From assembly GCF_039134705.1 (NCBI RefSeq), contig NZ_CP146256.1, forward strand, positions 4,659,254-4,723,253: DNA of 64,000 bases, given 5' to 3'. This DNA is from Kineothrix sp. IPX-CK. Its GTDB lineage: Bacteria > Bacillota > Clostridia > Lachnospirales > Lachnospiraceae. A program made the translations under genes and the position numbers. Numbering within the stretch: the first letter of the stretch is position 1; every line of letters starts with the position of its first letter. Under the pieces are notes generated by a model. It worked only from the letters and a program-made list of their open reading frames with translations, searched no databases and was not told where the DNA came from. Below, one piece after another: positions 1-9,167 of this stretch.

Positions 1-85
1 GGCTCTTTCTTTATCAATAATAATTATTCAATATACAGCCCATAAAATCTGATAAAAGCATCATAAAAGACTGAGTATGAAATAC

Positions 86-114
86 TTGACAAATCTATAA
101 TCAGGCAATATAAT
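86..114 (+). promoter_or_regulatory. Consensus housekeeping promoter of the peptide/nickel-type ABC operon
   Basis: A perfect -35 hexamer TTGACA (86-91) and a perfect -10 hexamer TATAAT (109-114) are separated by exactly 17 bp. They lie about 58 bp upstream of the start of the first binding-protein gene and in the same orientation. This fits a strong vegetative sigma factor promoter. No operator palindrome is obvious beside it. Confidence 0.8.
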
Positions 115-171
115 ATAACCTACAAATCATATATGAATACAATAAATTAATTTAAAAGGACGGTGACAGAA

Positions 172-1773
172 ATGAAAAAGCAAAAAAATTTATTTACCCG
201 CACGGTTGTAACTATCGTATCACTTCTAACTCTTACAAGCCTTGCCGCCTGCGGAAATTCAGCCTCGACCGTTCCAGGCACTGATTCGAAAGAAGAAAAA
301 ACACTGGTAATTGCAGTGCCCGATGCCATTAACTTGCTCGAAGCAGGTCAGGAGGGCTCAGTTATCCAGTATTATATTCAGCAGATAGTTAACGAAGGTC
401 TTGTAGCGATTGGTGAGGACGGAAAGATCCATCCCGCGCTGGCTGAAAGCTGGGAGGATGAGAATTCTACCGTTTGGACATTCAATCTGAGAAAAGATGC
501 CAAGTTCTCCGATGGCTCACCCGTAACGATTGATGATATCATTTATTCAATTGAGCGCAGCGCCGACCCTGAACAGTCTCCCTCAATCGCTTATTTTTAC
601 CCCGATGGTTTTGCCATTGATAAAGTGGACGAATATACTTTAAAAATCACATTACCCCATGCACAGTCAAACTTTATTTGGTCGATATCAAATAATGGAG
701 GATTGTTCGTAACCAAAAAGGAATGGGCGCAAAATGCTGAAGCAATAGGCTCCGCTAAGGATTTGCTGCTTGGCTCAGGTCCGTATAAAATATCAGAATT
801 CTCTCCCGGCTCTCACGTGACACTGGAAGCCTCCGATTACTGGTGGGGCGGCACACCCGAGATGAAAAAGGTGAGAATAGATTTTATCCCCGACAGCCAG
901 ACCCGTCTTCTTGCGTTCAAGCAGGGTGATGTTGACTTTGCCTTTGATATTCCAGTAAGTCAGATAAGCGATTATCAGTCGGTAGACGGTGCTAAGGTAG
1001 AAACTTATAAAGACCGCTCTTATGTCGGTTTGACCTTTGATTTAACCGTAAAACCCTTTGATAACGAGCACATTCGCAAGGCTGTTTCCTACGCAGTTGA
1101 TTCACAAGGGATTATCGACAGCATAAAGGATGGCTATCCGGAAAAGGCAACGGCATTCACAGCACCCGAGCAGTTCGCAACTGTTCTCTCGGCTGATGAT
1201 GCCCGCAAAAAGTTAAATGAGCTTACGCATTATGATTATAACCTTGAAAAAGCAAAAGAGGAATTCGAGCTTTCAGGCGAAGAACCCTTTTCAACAACGA
1301 TCTATTATCCCGACAGTAACCAGGATCTAGGTAAGGCTTCCTTAGTGATTGCCGATTCCCTGAAAGAAATAGGAATCACTGTTGATGTTCAGGAGATTCC
1401 TCTCGAGCAGTGGCTAAACGAAATGGGTTCAGGTACAAAGGGGATTGACTGGATGGATTACCGCCCGCCAACACTCGACCCAGCCGAAATTGCCGTATGG
1501 TTTCTTGATACCACAGGCGAGGGTACAAACCCTGCAAACTGGACAGATGAATCGGTTCAGCCCTATTTTCAGGCGATTTACGAGAAATCTGCTGAAGAAG
1601 GTCTTGATGATTTGTTAAAGGGTATCGGTATAGCGCAGGAACAGGCAATTTACGCTCCCATCTGGTGGGGCGAGGGCGCAATTGCCTACAACAGTTCGAT
1701 TGAGGTTGATAACTTCAGCTCATATACTTTCCTGTCACAAAACTGGCCCCAAAATTTTACTTTTACAAAATAA
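172..1773 (+). CDS. ABC transporter substrate-binding lipoprotein, family 5 (peptide/nickel type)
   Basis: A lipoprotein of 533 residues that captures substrate outside the membrane for the permeases encoded next. The N-terminus has a basic start, a hydrophobic stretch and a lipobox LAAC with the acylated Cys at about residue 27. The rest has the family-5 (DppA/OppA/NikA) layout, with the typical stretch ALAESWE followed by FNLRKDAKFSDGSP near residues 95-125. The ATG at 172 is preferred over an in-frame GTG at 163 because the AAAAGGA ribosome site lies 11 bases before it. The substrate (oligopeptide, nickel chelate or other) cannot be told from sequence. A 12-bp stem-loop follows the gene and may raise its expression over the permeases. 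Confidence 0.9.
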   Translation: MKKQKNLFTRTVVTIVSLLTLTSLAACGNSASTVPGTDSKEEKTLVIAVPDAINLLEAGQEGSVIQYYIQQIVNEGLVAIGEDGKIHPALAESWEDENSTVWTFNLRKDAKFSDGSPVTIDDIIYSIERSADPEQSPSIAYFYPDGFAIDKVDEYTLKITLPHAQSNFIWSISNNGGLFVTKKEWAQNAEAIGSAKDLLLGSGPYKISEFSPGSHVTLEASDYWWGGTPEMKKVRIDFIPDSQTRLLAFKQGDVDFAFDIPVSQISDYQSVDGAKVETYKDRSYVGLTFDLTVKPFDNEHIRKAVSYAVDSQGIIDSIKDGYPEKATAFTAPEQFATVLSADDARKKLNELTHYDYNLEKAKEEFELSGEEPFSTTIYYPDSNQDLGKASLVIADSLKEIGITVDVQEIPLEQWLNEMGSGTKGIDWMDYRPPTLDPAEIAVWFLDTTGEGTNPANWTDESVQPYFQAIYEKSAEEGLDDLLKGIGIAQEQAIYAPIWWGEGAIAYNSSIEVDNFSSYTFLSQNWPQNFTFTK

Positions 1774-1836
1774 TAGTTTATAATGGAAGACAGCACAGTT
1801 TTCTACAATTTAAGGTTTAAAATTAATAATAAACAT

Positions 1837-1875
1837 CACACTTCCCGATAGCAAACAAAAATGTCGGGAAGTGTG
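1837..1875 (+). terminator. Stem-loop after the binding-protein gene, possible partial terminator
   Basis: A perfect 12-bp inverted repeat (1837-1848 and 1864-1875, arm CACACTTCCCGA) has a 15-base loop, followed by a weakly T-rich stretch. It sits between the binding protein and permease genes. This is a common place for a hairpin that partly terminates transcription or protects the 5' mRNA. The short T-tract makes full termination uncertain. Confidence 0.5.
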
Positions 1876-1898
1876 AGTTCATTTTGTATGAATATACT

Positions 1899-1952
1899 AT
1901 CAATTGACAAGGTTACACACGGTTTAGAGCGTGTTAGACCTTGTCAATTGAT
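1899..1952. repeat. 15-bp perfect inverted repeat just upstream of the first permease gene
   Basis: Arms ATCAATTGACAAGGT (1899-1913) and its exact reverse complement (1938-1952) enclose about 24 bases. The enclosed stretch can itself pair partly (ACACG with CGTGT). The repeat ends about 21 bases before the permease ATG and has no T-tract, so it is not a standard terminator. It may be an operator, a translation-control hairpin or a remnant of a small repeat element. The role is not resolved. Confidence 0.55.
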
Positions 1953-1973
1953 GGTAACTAGGATGAAAATATT

Positions 1974-2957
1974 ATGAGCAAATTAAGATTTATTATAAAA
2001 CGGCTGCTTCAGTGTCTTGTTTCGCTGGTGGTGCTGTCTTTTGTTATTTTTTCACTGCTTTATATAGCTCCCGGTGACCCTGCCCGCGCCCTTGTGGGGG
2101 CGAAAAAAGTCACTCCCGAGTTATTAAACCAAATCCGCGAGCAGTACCATTTAAATGATCCTTTTCTTTCCCAGTACACTAGGTGGGTTAAGGATGCTCT
2201 TTCGCTTGATTTCGGCAACTCAATAAAGGCGGGATACCCTGTTATCGATTATATAGCCTCCCACGCTGCCGTTACCTTTCAGCTTGTTGGGTTATCCCTG
2301 CTGTTCAGCATAATGATCGGCGTTGGGCTGGGTGTGGTGTCGGCGCGCAGAAAAGGCAGGCTTGCCGATAAAATAATCGACATTTCATCTTTAATCGGCA
2401 CTTGCTCGCCGAGTTTTGCGTTAGGGTTGGTGCTGCTCTATTTTTTTTCCTATAAGTTCGGCATTTTTCCAATGTATGGCATAGGTGACGAGAGTAATCC
2501 TATTGATGTTTTGTGGCACTTAGTTTTGCCGGCAATCACACTTACGATAGGAGTCGCCGCCCTGCTTATTAAAATAACCCGCTCTGCTATGCTAAAGGAA
2601 GTATCCAGTGACTACACCGTATTTATGCGTGCACGGGCAATCCCCACAAAAAAGATAGTGCTCTCTCAGCTTAAAAACGCTTCATCTCCTGTTTTAACAA
2701 GCACAGGGCTGGTGCTCGCAAGCCTTTTCGGCTCAACTGTTTTGATAGAAAACGTCTTTGCAATTCCCGGGCTTGGCGAACTGCTAACCAAATCAGTTAC
2801 TTTTCGCGATGTTCCGGTTGTTCAGTTTATCGCCCTTATGTTGGCGGTAATAATTTGTTTTACATCGGCATTCGTTGATATTTTAGTTTATCTTTTCAAT
2901 CCAATTACCCACAGAGCACAAAGTGGCAATAAAAAAGCGGCAAAGGGGGAAATTTGA
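1974..2957 (+). CDS. ABC transporter permease, DppB/NikB type
   Basis: An inner-membrane permease of 327 residues and about six membrane helices. It is the first of two that form the channel of the importer starting at 172. It begins with the usual DppB pattern (IIKRLLQ then a hydrophobic helix) and the conserved APGDPARA segment near residue 33. The cytoplasmic loop that docks on the ATPase lies around residues 205-255 (FMRARAIPTKK then VLTSTGL). The ATG at 1974 follows an AGGA-containing site. The next gene begins two bases after this stop, so the two are translationally close. Confidence 0.9.
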   Translation: MSKLRFIIKRLLQCLVSLVVLSFVIFSLLYIAPGDPARALVGAKKVTPELLNQIREQYHLNDPFLSQYTRWVKDALSLDFGNSIKAGYPVIDYIASHAAVTFQLVGLSLLFSIMIGVGLGVVSARRKGRLADKIIDISSLIGTCSPSFALGLVLLYFFSYKFGIFPMYGIGDESNPIDVLWHLVLPAITLTIGVAALLIKITRSAMLKEVSSDYTVFMRARAIPTKKIVLSQLKNASSPVLTSTGLVLASLFGSTVLIENVFAIPGLGELLTKSVTFRDVPVVQFIALMLAVIICFTSAFVDILVYLFNPITHRAQSGNKKAAKGEI

Positions 2958-2958
2958 T

Positions 2959-3795
2959 ATGAAAAAAACTATAAAAAATAAAAAGTTAAAGGTACCTCCT
3001 GCCAGAATAATCTTATCAGGCCTGTTTTTGTTTATAATTTTCTTGTGGATTATTGCTCCCTCGCTTTTTGCTCCCGATGCCTTAAGCCTGGATATTAATA
3101 ATACCAAGCTGCCCATCGGTTCAGAAGGTCATCTCCTCGGTACCGATGCTTTGGGGCGTGATGTACTAAAACTTCTCATTGCGGGTGCCGGCAGTGCAAT
3201 GATAGGGCCGGTGTGTATTGCGTTGGGATCCCTTATTATAGGACTAGTTCTGGGAAGTACAGCAGGTTGGTTTGGCGGATTTTGGGATAAAATCGTATCA
3301 GCTTATGCGGATTTAACTCTTTCAATGCCGTCAATGCTGCTGGCTATTGTTGCGGCTGCAATTATCGGCGGGGGTTACTGGGTAAGCGTTCTGGTTATGA
3401 TTATTTTGTATTCTCCTTTCGATATCCGTTTGGTACGCTCTGCGGTAATACAGCAAAGATGCAAACCCTATATCGAATCGGCAAAAATGCTTAATCTAAG
3501 CGCTGTTAACATTTTAGCAAAACACATTTTCCCCAATATCGCGATGGTAGTGCTGGTTAATTTCTTTTTAAACATAGCATACGGTTTAATGAGTATGTCG
3601 TCCTTGTCATTTTTGGGGCTTGGAGTAGGACCAAAGGAAGCCGATTGGGGACGGCAGCTCTCCGACGGGCGCGAGTTGTTGTCACAAAATCCCGCCGTGT
3701 CCCTCTCTGCGGGTATCGTAATAATTTTAACAGCTGTTTCTATTAATCTTATAGGCAGCTATCTTCTTGAAAGGAGCGGTTTAGATGACATTTAA
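2959..3795 (+). CDS. ABC transporter permease, DppC/NikC type
   Basis: The second channel subunit, 278 residues with about six helices. An N-terminal helix is followed by HLLGTDALGRDVLKLL, the hallmark of DppC-type permeases. The EAA-like coupling loop is ESAKMLNLSAVNILAKHIFPN near residues 175-195, and the C-terminal part contains SMSSLSFLGLGV. The ATG at 2959 is chosen over an upstream in-frame start at 2923 inside the preceding gene, because GGGGGAAA lies just before it. It overlaps the ATPase gene by 11 bases, so the operon is compact. Confidence 0.9.
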   Translation: MKKTIKNKKLKVPPARIILSGLFLFIIFLWIIAPSLFAPDALSLDINNTKLPIGSEGHLLGTDALGRDVLKLLIAGAGSAMIGPVCIALGSLIIGLVLGSTAGWFGGFWDKIVSAYADLTLSMPSMLLAIVAAAIIGGGYWVSVLVMIILYSPFDIRLVRSAVIQQRCKPYIESAKMLNLSAVNILAKHIFPNIAMVVLVNFFLNIAYGLMSMSSLSFLGLGVGPKEADWGRQLSDGRELLSQNPAVSLSAGIVIILTAVSINLIGSYLLERSGLDDI

Positions 3796-5359
3796 TCCGG
3801 TACAGCCCTCCGAAAATAAAGTTCAAAAAATAGATGCCGAAGCTACAATTAAAATAAGCATCAGCGATTTAAGGGTGCAAATCGGCGAGAGCGAAATATT
3901 AAAAGGTATAGATTTTAAGCTGGAAGGTAATGAAAGTGTCGGTATTGTAGGGCAATCGGGCTCGGGCAAAACAATGATGATGCGCTCCCTCATCGGGCTG
4001 CTTCCGGATCAGGCGAAGCAGGCGGGAGATTACAGAATAGACGAACAAAAATTTAATCTTAACGCTCGTGAAAAGCAGTGGGGAAAAATAAGAGGCAGCG
4101 GTATAGGTATGGTTATGCAAGACCCCTTTACCGCCCTTGATCCTCTGAAAAAGTGCGGCAAACAAATTCTGGACGGCGTCCCGAATGATAAAAAAGCCGT
4201 ATTTAATATTGTGTCCGCCCTGGAAGAAGTCGGCCTGCCAAAAGAAGTCGCCGACAGATACCCTTTTGAATTATCGGGCGGTCAACGGCAGAGGATAGTA
4301 ATTGCCGCATCCCTTGCAACCCAACCCCGTCTGCTGATAGCTGACGAAGCAACTACCGCGTTGGATGTAATAACACAAAAGGAAATTCTCGACCTTATCG
4401 ATCATATCCGCAGTGTTCGCACGATGCCTTTAATCATAATCACCCACAATATACGCCTTGCAAAAACAAGATGCGACCGTGTGCTGGTTATGGAAAACGG
4501 AAAAATTGTAGAAGAAGGCACAGCAAAAAAAGTAACCGAACAACCCCGTTCGGAAGCGGCCAAAACACTAATCGAAGCCGACCGGTTTTTGCAGATAAGA
4601 TCGTTTTCCGATTCTCATTCGGGCGGCGACATCCTGCTTAAGGCAGAGAACCTGAACAAGAGATTCGGCAGCGTTAATGCACTTATTGATGTTACTATTG
4701 ACGTATGTGCCGGCGAATGCGTCGGCATAGTAGGGCAGTCAGGCTCGGGTAAAACAACATTGGCGAGATGTCTTGTCGGATTAACCAAGGCTGATTCCGG
4801 CTCGGTTAAATTTTTCGGAAAAAACCGCACTCAGATAGTCTTTCAAGATCCTTATTCATCGCTTAATCCTGCCCATAAAATACGATATATTTTAGAATCA
4901 GCGCTGAAAGCATCAAACAGACCGCTTAGCGAGCTAGAAGAATTGATATCTCTAGCTGAAGTACCCGCAGAACTTCTGGATCGAAAACCCGCCAAATTAT
5001 CGGGGGGACAGCGACAAAGAGTAGCAATTGCGCATGCCCTGGCGCCCCGCCCCGATTTGTTAATATGTGATGAATCAGTGTCGGCGTTGGATGTAGTCGT
5101 TCAGAACCAGATATTGAATATGCTCGAAAAGCTCCGTCGTGAACGTCACCTTGCTGTGCTTTTTATCACTCATGATTTATCAGTATTACGTATGATTGCA
5201 GAGAGGGTATACGTCATGAATGAGGGACGTATAGTTGAACACGGCACAGCCCGGGAAATTTTTGAATCACCAGAAAACAGCTATACAAAAGCACTAATAG
5301 AAGCGGCAGCCTTCGGCAGCACCGAACGCGCCCAGGGCGGACTCGAACCTTTTATATAA
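3785..5359 (+). CDS. Fused double ABC ATPase of the peptide/nickel-type importer (DppD-DppF fusion)
   Basis: A cytoplasmic protein of 524 residues with two complete ABC ATPase domains in one chain. Most relatives use two separate ATPases, though GsiA-type fusions are known. Domain 1 has Walker A GQSGSGKT, a Q-loop QDPFTALDP, signature LSGGQRQRI, Walker B LLIADE and switch ITHN. Domain 2 repeats this with GQSGSGKTT, QDPYSSLNP, LSGGQRQRV, LLICDE and ITHD. Both sites look catalytically complete. It energises the permeases at 1974 and 2959. Family-5 importers usually carry peptides, nickel, glutathione or heme-like ligands; nothing here picks one. Confidence 0.92.
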   Translation: MTFNPVQPSENKVQKIDAEATIKISISDLRVQIGESEILKGIDFKLEGNESVGIVGQSGSGKTMMMRSLIGLLPDQAKQAGDYRIDEQKFNLNAREKQWGKIRGSGIGMVMQDPFTALDPLKKCGKQILDGVPNDKKAVFNIVSALEEVGLPKEVADRYPFELSGGQRQRIVIAASLATQPRLLIADEATTALDVITQKEILDLIDHIRSVRTMPLIIITHNIRLAKTRCDRVLVMENGKIVEEGTAKKVTEQPRSEAAKTLIEADRFLQIRSFSDSHSGGDILLKAENLNKRFGSVNALIDVTIDVCAGECVGIVGQSGSGKTTLARCLVGLTKADSGSVKFFGKNRTQIVFQDPYSSLNPAHKIRYILESALKASNRPLSELEELISLAEVPAELLDRKPAKLSGGQRQRVAIAHALAPRPDLLICDESVSALDVVVQNQILNMLEKLRRERHLAVLFITHDLSVLRMIAERVYVMNEGRIVEHGTAREIFESPENSYTKALIEAAAFGSTERAQGGLEPFI

Positions 5360-5389
5360 ATCGTTTAAAAAGTTCTTTTTCGATAGAGC

Positions 5390-5418
5390 TTGTACCCATC
5401 AAAGATTTTAGGTATGAT
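5390..5418 (+). promoter_or_regulatory. Promoter of the flavodiiron protein gene
   Basis: TTGTAC (5390-5395) and TATGAT (5413-5418) are separated by 17 bp and lie about 53 bp before the start codon of the flavodiiron gene. A strong AAAGGAGGT ribosome site precedes that start codon. No regulator site is evident. Confidence 0.65.
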
Positions 5419-5471
5419 TAAATATAGGAAAAAAGGAAAATATAAAAAGGAGAGAGAAAAGGAGGTATTTT

Positions 5472-6659
5472 ATGGGAAAGAAATTGACCGATAAAGTGAG
5501 CTGGGTAGGAAAAACGGACTGGGAGCTTATGAAGTTCCACGGAGATGAGTATTCCACCCACAGGGGCTCTTCCTACAATTCTTATTTGATCAGAGACCAA
5601 AAAAACGTACTGATAGATACGGTATGGCAGCCCTATGACAAAGAGTTCGTAGCTCGATTAAAACAGGAAATCGATTTAGAGAAAATTGATTATATTATTT
5701 TAAACCACAGTGAAATCGATCATAGCGGCGCATTGCCCGAATTGATGAGAGAGCTTCCGGATACACCCATTTATTGTACGGCGAACGGTGTAAAAATAAT
5801 AAAGGGTCATTATCATCAGGACTGGAATTTCGTAACTGTTAAGACAGGGGATTCTCTGGATCTTGGTGAAAGCAAGCTGGTTTTCGTGGAAGCGCCCATG
5901 CTTCATTGGCCGGATAGCATGATGACTTATATGACCGGAGAAAATATCCTTTTCAGCAACGATGCCTTCGGGCAGCATTATGCGACAGAATCTCTGTATA
6001 ACGATGCTGTGGATGAGGCAGAGCTTTTTGCAGAGGCACTGAAATATTATGCGAATATCCTTACCCCCTTTAGTCCTCTTGTTATGAAGAAAATCAAAGA
6101 GGTCTTAGCTCTTAACCTTCCGGTAGATATGATTTGTACAAGCCATGGAGTAATCTGGAAGGATAATCCGGTTCAGATTATCGAGAACTATCTAAAGTGG
6201 GCGGATAACTATCAGGAAAATCAGGTTACACTCGTATACGATACCATGTGGAATTCTACCCGTAAAATGGCGGAAGCCATAGCGGAGGGCATTCGTCAGA
6301 CCGATTCTTCCATAACGGTCAAGCTGATGAATGCTGCTAAGGAGGACAAGAACGATATTATTACCGAGGTATTCCGCTCCAAAGCCATTCTTACAGGCTC
6401 CTCCACCATTAACAATGGTCTGCTCTTTTCTATGGGCGGTATTCTCGAGATGATGAAGGGCCTTAAATTCAAAAATAAAAAAGCCGCAGCTTTTGGAAGC
6501 TACGGCTGGAGCGGCGAATCGGTGAAGCAGTTGACAAAGTTCCTCGGTGAAGGAGGCTTTGAAGTTGTTAATGACGGCCTGCGCCTGCTCTGGGTGCCGG
6601 ATGAGGAGGGTATTACCTCATGTGTGGAATATGGCAGACAATTCGCCAAGGCACTATAA
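5472..6659 (+). CDS. Flavodiiron protein (A-type flavoprotein, oxygen/nitric oxide reductase)
   Basis: A soluble 395-residue enzyme that reduces O2 to water and/or NO to N2O in anaerobes, using a di-iron site and FMN. The N-terminal metallo-beta-lactamase-like domain has the di-iron ligand motif H79-x-E81-x-D83-H84. A flavodoxin domain begins near residue 255 (LVYDTMWNSTRKMAEAI, the FMN phosphate loop). Length and domain order match the standard class without a fused rubredoxin. It has its own promoter and a strong ribosome site. Electrons probably come from a rubredoxin encoded elsewhere. Confidence 0.93.
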   Translation: MGKKLTDKVSWVGKTDWELMKFHGDEYSTHRGSSYNSYLIRDQKNVLIDTVWQPYDKEFVARLKQEIDLEKIDYIILNHSEIDHSGALPELMRELPDTPIYCTANGVKIIKGHYHQDWNFVTVKTGDSLDLGESKLVFVEAPMLHWPDSMMTYMTGENILFSNDAFGQHYATESLYNDAVDEAELFAEALKYYANILTPFSPLVMKKIKEVLALNLPVDMICTSHGVIWKDNPVQIIENYLKWADNYQENQVTLVYDTMWNSTRKMAEAIAEGIRQTDSSITVKLMNAAKEDKNDIITEVFRSKAILTGSSTINNGLLFSMGGILEMMKGLKFKNKKAAAFGSYGWSGESVKQLTKFLGEGGFEVVNDGLRLLWVPDEEGITSCVEYGRQFAKAL

Positions 6660-6660
6660 T

Positions 6661-7564
6661 TTATTCCAGTAAATTTCCCATGCTCTTTACGCTTACAGCC
6701 AGAGTGGAGGTGTTGTGCAGCAGCGCAGAGGTTGCGGGCTGCAGGATGCCTCCTGCTCCCAGAGCGATCAATTCGGAGTTTAAAGCCGACGATGAAACGA
6801 TAGTTTGTGCCGATGCGCTTCATCAGGCTGTCACTGATAGCTATTCCTTCATCTGCGGCAGATAGAGCAGGAGAATCGTTGATACCGTCTCCTACCATGA
6901 TCACCTTTTTCCCCTCTGCTTTCTCTTTTTCCACATATTTCGCTTTGTCTTCAGGAAGAACTTCCGAATAGTATTCGTCTACACCCACTTTTTTCGCGAT
7001 AGAAGCAGCAGCACGTTTGTTATCTCCGGTCATCATGACTATTTTGCTTATTCCGGCTTTTCTCAAGGAATTAATGATTCCCTCGGCCTCTTCTCTTAAC
7101 GGGTCCTCTATGCAGATGACCCCTGCCAGCTTATTGTCTATGGCGAGGTATAGGTGAGATTGCTCCCCGGGCAGCTTATGAAATTTTTCCATCATGCCTT
7201 CAGGAAGTTCGCAGCCTTCATCCTCAAATACAAAGTGGTGGCTGCCGATAATCGTCTTTTTATCTCCTATAAAAGTAGAAATGCCGTGTGCGACGATATA
7301 ATCTACCCTGGAGTGCATTTCTTCATGTTCCAGATTCCTTTCTCTGGCGGCGTTCACCACGGCTTTAGCCATGGAATGAGGAAAATGCTCTTCCATGCAT
7401 GCAGCCATCCGCAGCAGTTCGTCGGGAGAGTCTCCGTTGAAGGAAACCACATTGATAACCGCAGGTTGTGCTTTGGTCAGGGTACCGGTCTTATCGAAGA
7501 CAATAGTATCTGCTTGTGCTATGGCTACAAGATATTTTCCTCTTTCGTAGTCATTAGTGTTCAT
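6661..7564 (-). pseudogene. Remnant of a heavy-metal P-type ATPase (CadA/ZntA/CopA type)
   Basis: The reading frame on the minus strand starts just before the phosphorylation motif DKTGTLT and continues through MMTGDN and MVGDGINDSPAL, so the catalytic P/N domains are recognisable. The metal-binding and membrane segments that should precede it are gone. Two more lesions lie downstream. GIAISD is joined straight to SLMKRI, as if about 30 codons were lost between two ISD-encoding stretches. An extra A near 6781 then shifts the frame after YRFIVGF. The authentic C-terminus (NSELIALGAGGILQPATSAL, ending MGNLLE at 6661) is still readable in the next frame. It cannot make a working pump. Confidence 0.85.
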
Positions 7565-7631
7565 ATCCGGTGTATATTGTCATTATGAGGCAGAATACCA
7601 TCGCCCACGCCCAATATTTATGGTGCTTCAT
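7554..7631 (-). pseudogene. 25-codon leader ORF fused upstream of the P-type ATPase remnant
   Basis: An ATG at 7631 preceded by a strong AAGGAGG site opens a 25-codon frame, MKHHKYWAWAMVF followed by a short hydrophobic stretch, ending at TAA 7554-7556. It overlaps the ATPase remnant in another frame. It resembles the first helix of small His/Lys/Tyr-Trp-rich membrane proteins that I recall near such ATPases in Clostridia. This is from memory and unverified. The likeliest reading is that a deletion joined the start of that small gene to the inside of the ATPase gene. Confidence 0.5.
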
Positions 7632-7781
7632 TTTTCTTCCTCCTTAGTAAAATAACAAATTATCCTCATTTCAAGCAACCGAAAGCTTTCCCTTTTCTTT
7701 CATTTTATTGCTTTATGTGGTAATATTTAAGTGTAATAAAAATTTAACAAACTTTTAATATAATAGATTACCGTTTACACA

Positions 7782-7808
7782 GCAGCTTAACACTTGCTGT
7801 TAGGCTGC
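7782..7808. repeat. Stem-loop in the leader of the 7839 gene
   Basis: GCAGCTTAACA (7782-7792) pairs with TGTTAGGCTGC (7798-7808) with one wobble and a 5-base loop, ending about 15 bases before the ribosome site of the next gene. The 200-base gap 7632-7838 also holds an AT-rich tract with a TATAAT-like element at 7759-7764, but no well-spaced -35 was seen. Confidence 0.4.
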
Positions 7809-7838
7809 GTAAGAACGTGATTGGGGAGAACTATTACA

Positions 7839-9143
7839 ATGGGTGTAAGATTAAAAAATATTATAAAAAGTTTATTTAGAAAAATAGTCTTTCATTATAA
7901 AAAGCATCCAATACTTTTATGTCTGGTTCTTAGCTTTGCTGTTTTTACCGTTCCGGCCGTCTTGGTTTTTATCTCAGAGATATTAAATCATGGGGTAGAT
8001 AAGGATGATTTGTACATGTATTTTATTATTTTTATCCTTATTTGGATATTCATTGCGGTACCCTTGGTGCTGACGATAATAAATATGGCTGCCTTGTTTT
8101 TTAAAAATCCCTCTTCGGAGCTTTCGAGAGGCAGCAGGAGAATTGAGGCACTCACCATTTTTCTTGGAATTGTTTATAGCGTCATCTATGCGGGTTCAGG
8201 TTTTTCTAATATAACCTTTAATGATTGGTGGATCGAGCTCTGGAATTTGGAAAAGCATTCTCCTATTCTTACGGAGGCCCTGCCTACCATATTAGCGATC
8301 ATCGGCCTTTCTATGCTGGGATATATTATCGTTCGCTATGGCAGGCTGGAAAAACTACCGCCTTTAGTCCTTACCTTCTGTATTGCCGGCATGTATCTGG
8401 GAGCGGCACAGTGCGTTCTTTGGATTGTGCAAATATGGGAAATGGAATATGACAGCATATTTTTTAGTTTATTGCCGTTTAATTTTATTCTTATCGTATT
8501 TAAAACAATAAAGGAGCTTATATTCAGATGGCAGGAGCTTCAGGCTGCGGATGCAAGTCAGACAAAAGAATCCTTTTCTTTTATCCAGTCATGGCTGATG
8601 AATTCATCCAAATGGCCAGTCATAGGACTGATACTTATCCTTCCGCTTCTGGGAATTGTGATCGTGATCCTGATGCTGTTCGGACAGGCGCCGGACAGCT
8701 TTATAAAGGCCTGGACGGAGACAGCTGATTGGAGCTTGTCCAAAAGAATAGCTCCGCAGAACGTTATGTACGACGAACACTATTTATGCACGGTAGCAGC
8801 AGGCGGACATAAGAGGGTGGTGAAGCCTCTGCGGCTTGGAGTGAGGCACGGACATGAGGTCATCGTCAATAGACAGCTTTGCGTTGCTAATGCATTCGAG
8901 CAGATTCTTGAAGAAAGGACTCCTCGCTTGCACGCAGTGATAAGAGATGCTTACGATAAATATGGTTATCCGATTGCTAAGAATATCAAATCGCCGTTTA
9001 TGGCAGATTTTATTTATTATGTTATGAAACCGGCAGAATGGTTTTTCCTGATGGTCATTTACCTTTGTGACAGCAAGCCGGAGAATAGAATTGCACTGCA
9101 GTATATTCCCAAACCTCATATGAGGTTTGAGGAAATAAATTAA
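7839..9143 (+). CDS. Polytopic membrane protein of unknown function (possibly DUF6688)
   Basis: A protein of 434 residues. The N-terminal two thirds contain about six to seven hydrophobic helices, including HPILLCLVLSFAVFTVPAVL near the start. The C-terminal third is soluble, with the sequence YLCTVAAGGHKRVVKPLRLG followed by VNRQLCVANAFEQILEE, then a last hydrophobic patch and IALQYI. I associate this C-terminal pattern with the DUF6688 family, at modest confidence. The ATG at 7839 is used because GGGGAG lies 10 bases before it. It lies 24 bases upstream of the ABC importer at 9168, so it may be co-transcribed. Its function is unknown. Confidence 0.6.
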   Translation: MGVRLKNIIKSLFRKIVFHYKKHPILLCLVLSFAVFTVPAVLVFISEILNHGVDKDDLYMYFIIFILIWIFIAVPLVLTIINMAALFFKNPSSELSRGSRRIEALTIFLGIVYSVIYAGSGFSNITFNDWWIELWNLEKHSPILTEALPTILAIIGLSMLGYIIVRYGRLEKLPPLVLTFCIAGMYLGAAQCVLWIVQIWEMEYDSIFFSLLPFNFILIVFKTIKELIFRWQELQAADASQTKESFSFIQSWLMNSSKWPVIGLILILPLLGIVIVILMLFGQAPDSFIKAWTETADWSLSKRIAPQNVMYDEHYLCTVAAGGHKRVVKPLRLGVRHGHEVIVNRQLCVANAFEQILEERTPRLHAVIRDAYDKYGYPIAKNIKSPFMADFIYYVMKPAEWFFLMVIYLCDSKPENRIALQYIPKPHMRFEEIN

Positions 9144-9167
9144 TAAATGGTAAGGAAGGGAAGAATT

